Assembly (NCBI GenBank): GCA_015661965.1
Contig: DQVA01000174.1
Location: 1-11,034 of the forward strand
DNA: 11,034 nucleotides
Reading direction: 5' to 3'
Source: Candidatus Bipolaricaulota bacterium
Lineage (GTDB): Bacteria > Bipolaricaulota > Bipolaricaulia > Bipolaricaulales > Bipolaricaulaceae
Below are positions 1 to 5,763 of this stretch, piece by piece. Position 1 is the first letter of the stretch, and each line of letters opens with the position of its first letter. Under the pieces are notes generated by a model. The model was given only the letters and a program-made list of their open reading frames with translations, was not told the origin of the DNA and did not search any database. A program made the position numbers and the translations under genes.

Positions 1-542
1 GGCTTCAGCTCATCGCCCCTGAGCCCCTGCGGGGACAGGTGTTCAGTTACCAAGGTGGCCAGCTGAACCATTTCCTGCCGGCGGCCGAGGGGAGGCCGGC
101 GGGGGTGGTGATCGTGCGGCTTCCCGCGACTGCCGACGAAGGCACGGCTGGCAATCCGTTGGCCGCGGGCTTTTGGGCGGCCGCCGCTTACCTGGATGAG
201 CTCCGAGTCGGGCCTGGGAAACTGCTCGCCGCCCTGCGCAGTGGGGCACTTCGGGTGCGGGAGTCCCGGGACGACACGATCAAGCTGGAGGTGTGGGGGG
301 AGGTCCCAGGGGGCGCTGGGCCTGTGGGGAACTTGGAAAAGGTGGTGTTGGAACTTACGCCGGCGCAAGGGGAGGAACCGGCTTTCCTGCTGGAGACCCT
401 GCGTGGGGTGACCTTCTATTTGGCGGGCGGGGAGGCAGTAGAGGTGCGCTTCTCCGGAACCAAGATAAACCAGGGTCTCACCCTGCGTGAGGTACGCCGG
501 TTCGGCGAGGAAGAGTCCGGTTACGAGTGGGTATTGCCTTAG
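1..542 (+). CDS. 3' part of a LolA/RseB-like periplasmic carrier-type protein (partial)
   Basis: The frame is open from the left edge (first full codon at position 3) to TAG at 540-542, so the gene begins outside the window. The GTG at 39 is probably internal, because the codons before it already read as plausible protein (APEPLRG just upstream of QVFSYQGG). The visible 180 or so residues alternate short hydrophobic and charged stretches, as in a beta-sheet protein, and contain no membrane segment. The pattern of a 'YQGG' turn, then 'FLP', and near the end 'VRFSGTKINQGL' resembles the LolA/RseB-type fold, whose members bind lipid or lipoprotein acyl chains in the periplasm. That family call is my pattern judgement and is only moderately secure. 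Another secreted beta-rich protein is possible. The coding nature itself is much surer than the function. It converges on the BFN gene with about 100 nt between the two stops. Confidence 0.6.
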   Translation, partial: LQLIAPEPLRGQVFSYQGGQLNHFLPAAEGRPAGVVIVRLPATADEGTAGNPLAAGFWAAAAYLDELRVGPGKLLAALRSGALRVRESRDDTIKLEVWGEVPGGAGPVGNLEKVVLELTPAQGEEPAFLLETLRGVTFYLAGGEAVEVRFSGTKINQGLTLREVRRFGEEESGYEWVLP

Positions 543-556
543 GACCCTCTTTGTAC

Positions 557-574
557 GAGCTTTCCCCCAAGCTC
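557..574. terminator. Small hairpin after the LolA-like gene, weak terminator candidate
   Basis: GAGCTT at 557-562 pairs with AAGCTC at 569-574 around a 6-nt C-rich loop, starting 14 nt after the stop codon of the LolA-like gene. No T-run follows on either strand, so it does not look like a canonical intrinsic terminator. Its only support is its position between two convergent genes. Confidence 0.22.
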
Positions 575-608
575 AATCGAGCACCGATCCTTCCGAGGGG
601 ATGAGGGG

Positions 609-641
609 GGTCCTGGGCCCGCCCCACTTCCCCGCAGGACC
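609..641. terminator. Hairpin between convergent genes, possible bidirectional terminator
   Basis: GGTCCTG at 609-615 pairs perfectly with CAGGACC at 635-641, and two G-U pairs could extend the stem outward. The loop is 19 nt and C-rich. It lies 4 nt past the stop codon of the - strand BFN gene, between two genes that point at each other, which is where a shared terminator would sit. There is no clear U-tract on either side. Confidence 0.3.
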
Positions 642-645
642 TTGG

Positions 646-1131
646 CTAGGAGGACTGGGCGCGTTTCCGGAACTCCGATAGCCTCAGCTCCCGGTCCACG
701 AACTCGTGGAACCGCTCTTCTTCGGCGAACGGGGATTCGATGGCCGATTGCTCGAACACCTCGTCGGCGATGTAAATGGGGGAGCGGGTCCGCAGGGCCA
801 GGGCCACCGAGTCCGACGGACGGGCGTCGATCTCTTTGACTTCCCCGTCCGGGGTACGCACGTACAGGGTGGCGTAGAAGGTGCCCTCCTTCAGGTTGGA
901 GATCACCACCCGTTCCAGGGTCCCGCCCAGGGCTTCGAGAAGCTCTTTCATCAGGTCGTGGGAAAGGGGGCGCGGAAACGTTTGGCCCTGGAGTTCCAGG
1001 GCGATGGACATAGCCTCGGCTTCGCCGATCCAGATGGGCATGGCTTTGGTGGAGTTGCGGTCCTTGAGCAAGATCACCGGGGAGTTGTTCATCGGATCCA
1101 CGAGCAAGGCCTTCACTTCCGCTTCCTTCAT
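646..1131 (-). CDS. Bifunctional nuclease family protein (BFN, DUF151)
   Basis: The 161-residue protein has all the hallmarks of the BFN/DUF151 domain. These are an N-terminal strand-rich start with 'LLKD', the signature 'MPIWIGEAEAMSIALEL' at residues 31-47, 'RPLSHDLM' at 54-61, and 'IDARPSDSVALALR' at 101-114. The Arg, Ser and Asp of the last motif are the most conserved part of the family. Plant and bacterial members have been described as having DNase and RNase activity, and others as stress-related. The actual role here is unknown. The domain fills residues 1 to about 135. The acidic, Arg-rich tail (about 135-161) is a common short C-terminal extension. The ATG at 1131 is supported by the SD sequence AAAGGGAGG ending 5 nt upstream and by a good promoter (1167-1196). 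It is transcribed divergently from glmS. The protein has no signal peptide or membrane segment and should be cytoplasmic. Confidence 0.93.
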   Translation of the reverse strand: MKEAEVKALLVDPMNNSPVILLKDRNSTKAMPIWIGEAEAMSIALELQGQTFPRPLSHDLMKELLEALGGTLERVVISNLKEGTFYATLYVRTPDGEVKEIDARPSDSVALALRTRSPIYIADEVFEQSAIESPFAEEERFHEFVDRELRLSEFRKRAQSS

Positions 1132-1166
1132 CTCAGCCTCCCTTTGCCCGCCGTTACGGGCGTGGC

Positions 1167-1196
1167 ATTATAGCCCCCTCAACCCGGTCCCGACAA
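1167..1196 (-). promoter_or_regulatory. Sigma-70-type promoter of the BFN gene
   Basis: Read on the - strand, TTGTCG (1191-1196) is followed after an 18-nt spacer by a perfect TATAAT (1167-1172). The expected start of transcription is near 1160, leaving a leader of about 28 nt that contains the SD sequence (GGGAGG, 1137-1142). This gene therefore has a conventional leader, unlike glmS, which starts on the opposite strand about 90 nt away. Confidence 0.7.
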
Positions 1197-1245
1197 TGGT
1201 CCCCGTTACGTTCGACATATGTCCTGGGCCCGGGGGTCCGGTGGG

Positions 1246-1251
1246 TATAAT
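1246..1251 (+). promoter_or_regulatory. -10 element of glmS placed for a leaderless transcript
   Basis: A perfect TATAAT lies 8 nt before the ATG of glmS at 1260. Transcription normally starts about 6-8 nt after the -10 hexamer, so the mRNA should begin at or within a base or two of the A of the ATG. I see no good -35 at 16-19 nt upstream (the sequence there is CCTGGG-like). The GGGG between the hexamer and the ATG is a poor SD match and would hardly be transcribed. Confidence 0.6.
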
Positions 1252-1259
1252 GGGGTGCT

Positions 1260-3071
1260 ATGTGCGGTATCGTGGGCTATGTGGGCCCCCGGGAAGCCCA
1301 AGAGGTATTGCTGGAGGGTCTCGCTCGGCTGGAGTATCGGGGCTATGACTCGGCCGGATTGGCCGTCCTGGACGGGGGCAAGCTGGCCCTGGTACGCCGG
1401 GTGGGCAAGATCGAAAACCTTCGGGATGCGGTGCGGGCCGAGCCGCTCCCCGGGCACACCGGGATCGGCCACACCCGCTGGGCCACCCATGGCCTGCCCA
1501 ATGAGGAGAACGCCCATCCCCATACCGATTGCTCCGGCAAGATCGCCCTGGTCCATAACGGCATCATCGAGAACCATCGGGAACTGCGGCAGGAGCTGAC
1601 CCAGGCCGGGCACACCTTTCGCTCCCAGACCGACACCGAAGTGCTGGTGCACCTGGTGGAACAACACTATCGTGGTGATCTCGCTCAAGCCGTAAGGGAG
1701 GCCTTGAAGGAGGCCAAGGGGGCGTTCGCCATCGCGGTGATCCATGCGGACCATCCCCAAGAGGTGGTGGTGGCCAGGGAGGGGAGCCCGTTGGTAGTGG
1801 GGGTACGGGACGGGGAGGGATACGTGGCCTCCGATGCCCCGGCCATGCTCCCCTACACCCGGGAGCTGTGCTTCCTGGCGGATGGGGAGGTGGCCCGAGT
1901 CCGGCCAGGGGTGGTGGAGCTGTGGGACAGGGAGGGTGGGGCCAAGGAGCCCCGGTTCCGCCGGGTAGACTGGGACCCCCTGACCGCGGAGAAGCAAGGA
2001 TACCGGCATTTCATGGAGAAGGAGATCCACGAGCAGCCCCAGGCGGTGGCGGACACCCTGCGGGGGCAGTTGTGGTCCCCCTGGGAAGGGGGGATCTCCG
2101 ATCGCGACCTCCGGGGGGTGAGGCACATTTACCTTGTGGCCTGCGGGACCTCCTTCTATGCCGCCCTGGTGGCCGAGTACCTGTGGGAGCCCTTGCTGGG
2201 GATCCCGGTAGAGGCGGAGGTGGCCTCGGAGTTCCGGTACAAGGCCCCGGCGCTGGGCCCGGACACCCTGGTGGTGGCGGTGTCGCAATCCGGGGAGACG
2301 GTGGACACCCTGATGGCGGTGCGGGCGGCGCGGGCCAAGGGGGCTAAGGCCTTTGCGGTTTCCAACATCGTGGGTGCGGCCATCCCGCGGGAGTCGGATG
2401 GGGCGCTATACACCCGGGCCGGGCTGGAGATCGGGGTGGCGGCCTCCAAGACGTTCACCGCCCAACTGGCTGCCCTGGCTCTGTTGGGGCTGAGGCTGGC
2501 CCATGCCCGAGGGGACCTATCCCGGGAGGAGATGGAGGCCCGGTTCGAGGCCCTTTCCCAGGGGCCGGCGCTGCTGGCACAGGCTCTGCAGCGGGAGGAG
2601 AAGCTGGAGCGGCTGGCCCAGGAGTTCTATCAGAAGGAGGACTTCCTCTACCTCGCCCGGGGGATCCTGTTCCCCCTGGCCCTGGAAGGGGCGTTGAAGC
2701 TGAAGGAGATCTCGTACATCCATGCCGAGGCCTATCCCGCCGGGGAAATGAAACACGGCCCCATCGCCCTGATCGACGAGGAGATGCCGGTGGTGTTTCT
2801 GATCACCGGGGAGGAGCTGTGGGACAAAGCCCTTTCGAACATGGAGGAGGTGCGTGCCCGGCGGGGGATTCTGATCGTGTTCTCCGACCGGGACCACCCG
2901 GAGGTCAGGAGGCTGGCCGACCATGTAGTACTGCTGCCTGCGGCGCCCCGGGAGCTGGTGCCGCTCGTGTTCGCCCCGCCCCTGCAGCTTCTCGCCTATC
3001 ACATCGCCCGCCTGCGGGGGACGGACGTGGATCAACCTCGGAACCTCGCCAAGACCGTCACCGTGGAATAG
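1260..3071 (+). CDS. glmS: Glutamine--fructose-6-phosphate aminotransferase (isomerizing)
   Basis: This 603-residue protein makes glucosamine-6-phosphate from fructose-6-phosphate and glutamine, the first step towards UDP-GlcNAc for peptidoglycan and other envelope sugars. It starts MCGIVGYVG, so removal of Met leaves the catalytic N-terminal Cys of a class-II glutamine amidotransferase. The glutaminase domain spans about 1-220, with 'GHTRWATHG' at 70-78 and 'HNGIIEN' at 99-105. Two SIS domains follow. The first has 'ACGTSFYA' (294-301) and 'SQSGETVDT' (342-350). The second has 'LARGILFPLALEGALKLKE' (465-483), 'HAEAYPAGEMKHGP' (488-501) with the catalytic Glu and Lys region, and the invariant tail 'DQPRNLAKTVTVE' (591-603). 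Length and motif order are standard and nothing is missing. The ATG at 1260 is fixed by the need for Cys at position 2. No ribozyme or riboswitch fits upstream, because the -10 box nearly abuts the start codon. Confidence 0.98.
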   Translation: MCGIVGYVGPREAQEVLLEGLARLEYRGYDSAGLAVLDGGKLALVRRVGKIENLRDAVRAEPLPGHTGIGHTRWATHGLPNEENAHPHTDCSGKIALVHNGIIENHRELRQELTQAGHTFRSQTDTEVLVHLVEQHYRGDLAQAVREALKEAKGAFAIAVIHADHPQEVVVAREGSPLVVGVRDGEGYVASDAPAMLPYTRELCFLADGEVARVRPGVVELWDREGGAKEPRFRRVDWDPLTAEKQGYRHFMEKEIHEQPQAVADTLRGQLWSPWEGGISDRDLRGVRHIYLVACGTSFYAALVAEYLWEPLLGIPVEAEVASEFRYKAPALGPDTLVVAVSQSGETVDTLMAVRAARAKGAKAFAVSNIVGAAIPRESDGALYTRAGLEIGVAASKTFTAQLAALALLGLRLAHARGDLSREEMEARFEALSQGPALLAQALQREEKLERLAQEFYQKEDFLYLARGILFPLALEGALKLKEISYIHAEAYPAGEMKHGPIALIDEEMPVVFLITGEELWDKALSNMEEVRARRGILIVFSDRDHPEVRRLADHVVLLPAAPRELVPLVFAPPLQLLAYHIARLRGTDVDQPRNLAKTVTVE

Positions 3072-3399
3072 GGCCGCTGCAGGTGGCCTTCTCGGCTCAC
3101 TGTGAGAAACCCCTGTTTGGGCACGAACGGGGTGCGCCCCTAGGCCGGAGCCACTGGAATACCAAGGGCTGAAGGGGACATCCGGTTTGTTACATTGGCC
3201 AACCGGAAGCGCCCCCTCCTCAGCCACGCGGATAATGTCCCGCGAAGTAGGGTCGGTCTGGAGGCATGGTGGCCTTCCCAGTACTTGTCTAGGAGAACAA
3301 GAAGCTGGCTAAAAGAGGGCTGCCTGGCTGCGCGGAGATACAGCCGGGAAGCTGCCACGCCGCCCAGACACAACAAACGAGACACTATCCGCCGAGCGC
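3072..3399. other. Intergenic stretch glmS-mgtE without a convincing gene
   Basis: No open frame here has the codon bias or composition of the neighbouring genes. Short frames are Arg/Ser-rich and look spurious. Visible structure consists of CTCAC-T-GTGAG at 3096-3106, a GGGG/CCCC mini-hairpin just after it, and the inverted repeat at 3181-3207. No T-run marks a glmS terminator. The base composition is less GC-biased than the genes, as expected for non-coding DNA. I saw no tRNA, and no M-box-like Mg2+ riboswitch that I could recognise. Confidence 0.6.
3181..3207. repeat. 7-bp inverted repeat in the glmS-mgtE gap
   Basis: TCCGGTT at 3181-3187 is the exact reverse complement of AACCGGA at 3201-3207, separated by 13 nt. 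This geometry suits either a small RNA hairpin in the 3' region of the glmS transcript or a dimeric regulator site. It lies more than 200 nt upstream of the mgtE promoter, so a role at mgtE is doubtful. Confidence 0.3.
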
Positions 3400-3429
3400 T
3401 TGGCCCCTCCCGAGTCCTCCGGGTATAGT
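3400..3429 (+). promoter_or_regulatory. Promoter of mgtE placed for a leaderless transcript
   Basis: TTGGCC (3400-3405), an 18-nt spacer and TATAGT (3424-3429) form a reasonable sigma-70-type promoter. The ATG of mgtE at 3436 follows the -10 hexamer after only 6 nt, so transcription should start at the start codon. There is no SD sequence in front of the ATG. The context GGGTATAgTGG closely matches GGGTATAaTGG in front of glmS. Confidence 0.55.
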
Positions 3430-3435
3430 GGCCCC

Positions 3436-4746
3436 ATGACGGCCAGGTCCCAGGAGAAGCTTGAGGTCCAGGAGCTGCTCCAGCGGCACCCCGCCGAGGT
3501 CGCCGAGATCCTGTCCACCCTGCGGGAGGACGAGGCGGTGGAACTCTTGCGGCGCCTGTACCTCAGGCGAGCCGCCGCCGCCCCCCTGGGGGAGATGGAC
3601 CCCGAAGAGGCGGCCCACCTCCTGGCCGAACTCAACCGCGACGAAGCGGTCCGCATCCTGTCCCGTATGGACCCGGACGACGCGGTGGACCTCCTGGCCG
3701 AGCTCCCCCGGGAGATGGTGGAGGACATCCTGCGTCGCCTGGAGGAGCGGGAGGCCAAGGAGCTATCGGAACTCCTCTCCTATCCCCCGGATACCGCCGG
3801 TGGGCTCATGTCCCCGGAGGTGGTGGCCCTGCCCCAGCACATGTCCTGCCAGGAGGCCATCGAGGCCCTGCGCCGGGTGGCGGAAGAGATGGAGACCGTC
3901 TATTACGCATACGTAGTGGACGAGAACCGGCGCTTAATCGGGGTGCTTTCCCTCAGGGACTTGGTGTTCGCCCGGCCCGATACCCCCATCCACGAGATCA
4001 TGCACACCGACGTGATGTCCGTGCCCGTCCATCTGGACGTAGAGGAGGTGGCACGGCTGTTCGACCGCTACAACTTTTTGGCCCTGCCGGTGGTGGACGA
4101 AGAAGGGCGCCTTCGGGGGATCATCACCGTGGACGACGTGATCGACGCCATCCGGGAGGAGGCCACCGAGGACATGTACCGGCTGGCCGCCGCCCCGCTG
4201 GAGGAGCGGGTGGACACCCCCTGGTATCGATCGCTGCGCCTCCGGCTGCCATGGCTGTACCTGAACCTGCTTACCGCCTTTCTGGCTGCCACGGTGGTGG
4301 GGGCGTTCGAGTCGGTGATCGCGAAGGTGGCAGCCCTGGCCATCTTCATGCCGGTAATCGCCGGCCAAGGGGGTAACGCCGGGATGCAGACGGTCACCAT
4401 CGTCACCCGAGGGATCGCCCTGGGCGAAGTGCCCAAAGGGAAGGGCTGGCGGATCCTAGCCAAAGAGCTGACCTTGGGGGTCCTCCACGGGCTGATCATA
4501 GGGGCCACGGTGGGGGCCATCGCCTACGCCTGGAAGGGGAGCTTTTTCCTGGGACTGGTGGCTTTCCTGGCCATGACGTTCAACCTAATCGCCGCCGGCA
4601 CCGCCGGGGCGGTGATCCCCCTCTCCCTGCGGGCCCTGCGCCTGGACCCGGCCCTGGCCTCCTCCATCTTCCTCACCACCGTCACCGACACCCTGGGGTT
4701 CTTTTTCCTCCTGGGGTTGGGGGTCATATTCATTGATCGGCTATGA
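3436..4746 (+). CDS. mgtE: Magnesium transporter MgtE
   Basis: The 436-residue protein has the full MgtE plan. The helical N domain (about 1-123) is rich in 'M/L-D-P-x-x-A' repeats such as 'LGEMDPEEAAHLLAEL' and 'SRMDPDDAVDLLAELP', ending in 'YPPDTAGGLMSPEVV' (116-130). Two CBS domains follow (about 126-182 and 187-245), with 'VDENRRLIGVLSLRDLV' and 'VVDEEGRLRGIITVDDVID'. A linker and plug helix lead into a membrane domain from about 270, with five predicted spans. Family signatures include 'MPVIAGQGGNAGMQT' (305-319) and 'TTVTDTLGFF' (414-423), whose Asp (418) corresponds to the pore Asp of characterised MgtE. In that family cytoplasmic Mg2+ binds the N/CBS domains and closes the channel. 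The start is taken at ATG 3436. The frame is open to a TTG at 3400, but that lies in the -35 box. The gene overlaps the next one by ATGA. Confidence 0.96.
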   Translation: MTARSQEKLEVQELLQRHPAEVAEILSTLREDEAVELLRRLYLRRAAAAPLGEMDPEEAAHLLAELNRDEAVRILSRMDPDDAVDLLAELPREMVEDILRRLEEREAKELSELLSYPPDTAGGLMSPEVVALPQHMSCQEAIEALRRVAEEMETVYYAYVVDENRRLIGVLSLRDLVFARPDTPIHEIMHTDVMSVPVHLDVEEVARLFDRYNFLALPVVDEEGRLRGIITVDDVIDAIREEATEDMYRLAAAPLEERVDTPWYRSLRLRLPWLYLNLLTAFLAATVVGAFESVIAKVAALAIFMPVIAGQGGNAGMQTVTIVTRGIALGEVPKGKGWRILAKELTLGVLHGLIIGATVGAIAYAWKGSFFLGLVAFLAMTFNLIAAGTAGAVIPLSLRALRLDPALASSIFLTTVTDTLGFFFLLGLGVIFIDRL

Positions 4747-5255
4747 GAAGCCCCGTCTTTTACCCGCTCAGCCTGATCCTGATCGTGCTCTCGGCGGCCC
4801 TGGTGCCGCTTCCGCCTTGGCTGCGGGCCCTGGGAGGCGGATTGCTGTTGGGATTGTGGCTATACGGGTTGGCGCGGGCCCGGCGCGGAGGGCGAGTGGT
4901 GGGGTACCTCCCCGGCCACGCCCTCCTGTTCTTGGGGCTGGGGTTGGTGGGGGCCAAAGCGGTCGTGTTCGCGTGGCTGTTGGTACCGCCGCTTTCCTTG
5001 GCCTTCGAGCTTTCCCTGACCCGGGGGAGGCGATACCTGGCCGCCGCCGTTTACGCTATACTGTGGCTCGATCTTTTCGCCTGCCTCCACCAATTGGTGG
5101 CGCAGGGCCGGGACCTGGCCGGGCCCGGCTTTTTGGCTTGGAGTGCCGGGATGGCGGCCGTGGCCCTGGGGTTCGTGGGGCTAGGGGTATTCCGGTTGGT
5201 GAGTGTGGATGTGAACCGGGGGGAGAACCCGGCTAAGATCGAGTCGGGTGCGTAA
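4743..5255 (+). CDS. Unrecognised multi-pass membrane protein translationally coupled to mgtE
   Basis: The 170-residue protein is not one I recognise. It is strongly hydrophobic, with about five or six candidate membrane spans (near residues 5-21, 27-43, 57-72, 73-89, 98-118 and 131-153). They are separated by short basic loops such as 'RARRGGR' (45-51) and 'TRGRR' (93-97), which by the positive-inside rule would face the cytoplasm. The polar tail 'NRGENPAKIESGA' is short. Its ATG shares bases with the mgtE stop (ATGA, 4743-4746). It must therefore be co-transcribed with mgtE, and its translation is probably coupled to mgtE by re-initiation. This suggests, but does not show, a link to Mg2+ transport or to the membrane. 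Codon use matches the neighbours, so it is very likely a real gene. Confidence 0.82.
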   Translation: MRSPVFYPLSLILIVLSAALVPLPPWLRALGGGLLLGLWLYGLARARRGGRVVGYLPGHALLFLGLGLVGAKAVVFAWLLVPPLSLAFELSLTRGRRYLAAAVYAILWLDLFACLHQLVAQGRDLAGPGFLAWSAGMAAVALGFVGLGVFRLVSVDVNRGENPAKIESGA

Positions 5256-5266
5256 TTCGAACTCGC

Positions 5267-5294
5267 TTGGCTCTGGGAGCGGGGTGGATATGGT
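5267..5294 (+). promoter_or_regulatory. Possible promoter of yajC-secD
   Basis: TTGGCT (5267-5272), a 16-nt spacer and TATGGT (5289-5294) give a mediocre sigma-70-type match in the 196-nt gap upstream of yajC. If used, the leader would be about 150 nt long. A GGCCCG/CGGGCC hairpin (5335-5340 with 5350-5355) lies within that leader. Other weak matches exist, and read-through from mgtE is also possible because no clear terminator precedes it. Confidence 0.25.
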
Positions 5295-5451
5295 TGCGTT
5301 GGTTTCGGCATCGAGACGGAAGTGGTAGCCTTTTGGCCCGTTTACCCAGCGGGCCCCACCAGGGAGCGAGAGGTTCGGTGGTTGAGAAGAGCAGGGCATA
5401 CAAAGCAACCTGGGTCCGTGAAGGTCCAGGAATTAAAGAAGGGGTGATGTG

Positions 5452-5754
5452 ATGCTAGCCTATGCGCAGGTTGCTGGAGACGCCCAGGCGGGCCAGTCGT
5501 TGATGTCACTGGTCATCCTGCTGGTTGTCTTCGCCGCCATCTTTTACTTCCTCCTCATCCGGCCACAGCGACGGCGGCAGAAGGAACACCAACAGCTGAT
5601 CTCCTCCCTCAAGCGAGGGGACCGGGTGATCACCGCCGGTGGGATCTACGGCACCATCGACAAGATCGACGACGCTACGGTGATCCTGTCCGTGGAAGAG
5701 GGTGCCAAGATCCGGATCTCCAAGTCCAGCATCGTGGAAAAGGTGAAGAAGTAA
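5452..5754 (+). CDS. yajC: Preprotein translocase subunit YajC
   Basis: The 100-residue protein has the standard YajC plan. A short N-terminus is followed by a single membrane span (about 18-36) ending in the family signature 'FYFLLIRPQRRRQKEHQ' (31-47). The cytoplasmic SH3-like domain contains 'LKRGDRVITAGGIYGTI' (53-69) and 'KIRISKSSIVEKV' (86-98). YajC joins SecD and SecF in the accessory complex that helps SecYEG in protein export and membrane insertion. Start choice: ATG at 5452 has GAAGGGG ending 7 nt upstream. The GTG one codon earlier is possible but less likely, and an ATG at 5447 is followed directly by a stop. It is followed by secD after 9 nt, the usual pairing. Confidence 0.96.
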   Translation: MLAYAQVAGDAQAGQSLMSLVILLVVFAAIFYFLLIRPQRRRQKEHQQLISSLKRGDRVITAGGIYGTIDKIDDATVILSVEEGAKIRISKSSIVEKVKK

Positions 5755-5763
5755 GGGGGGAGG

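Noticed and set aside
1200..1259. A glmS ribozyme
   Set aside because: There is no room for the roughly 150-nt element, and the core sequence is absent. The -10 box is 8 nt from the start codon.
1206..2288. A 360-codon frame on the - strand opposite glmS
   Set aside because: It is His/Gly/Pro-rich and lies fully inside glmS, whose motifs are unmistakable. It arises from GC-rich codon bias.
2517..3227. A 236-codon frame on the - strand over the end of glmS and the gap
   Set aside because: Most of it is antisense to glmS. The part in the gap is low-complexity, with no promoter or SD.
3195..3428. A 77-codon + frame in the glmS-mgtE gap
   Set aside because: It is Arg/Ser-rich without GC-biased third positions and overlaps the mgtE promoter. 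It shows no SD and no family resemblance.
3072..3435. An M-box Mg2+ riboswitch upstream of mgtE
   Set aside because: I recognise none of the conserved M-box segments, and the promoter lies directly before the ATG, so no leader would be transcribed.
5335..5355. A GGCCCG/CGGGCC hairpin as terminator of the mgtE operon
   Set aside because: It has a 6-bp stem and 9-nt loop with no T-run after it, too weak to call a terminator.
5256..5451. A tRNA or small RNA gene in the gap before yajC
   Set aside because: No T-loop consensus or cloverleaf can be drawn. The TTCGAACTCG near 5256 lacks the matching arms.
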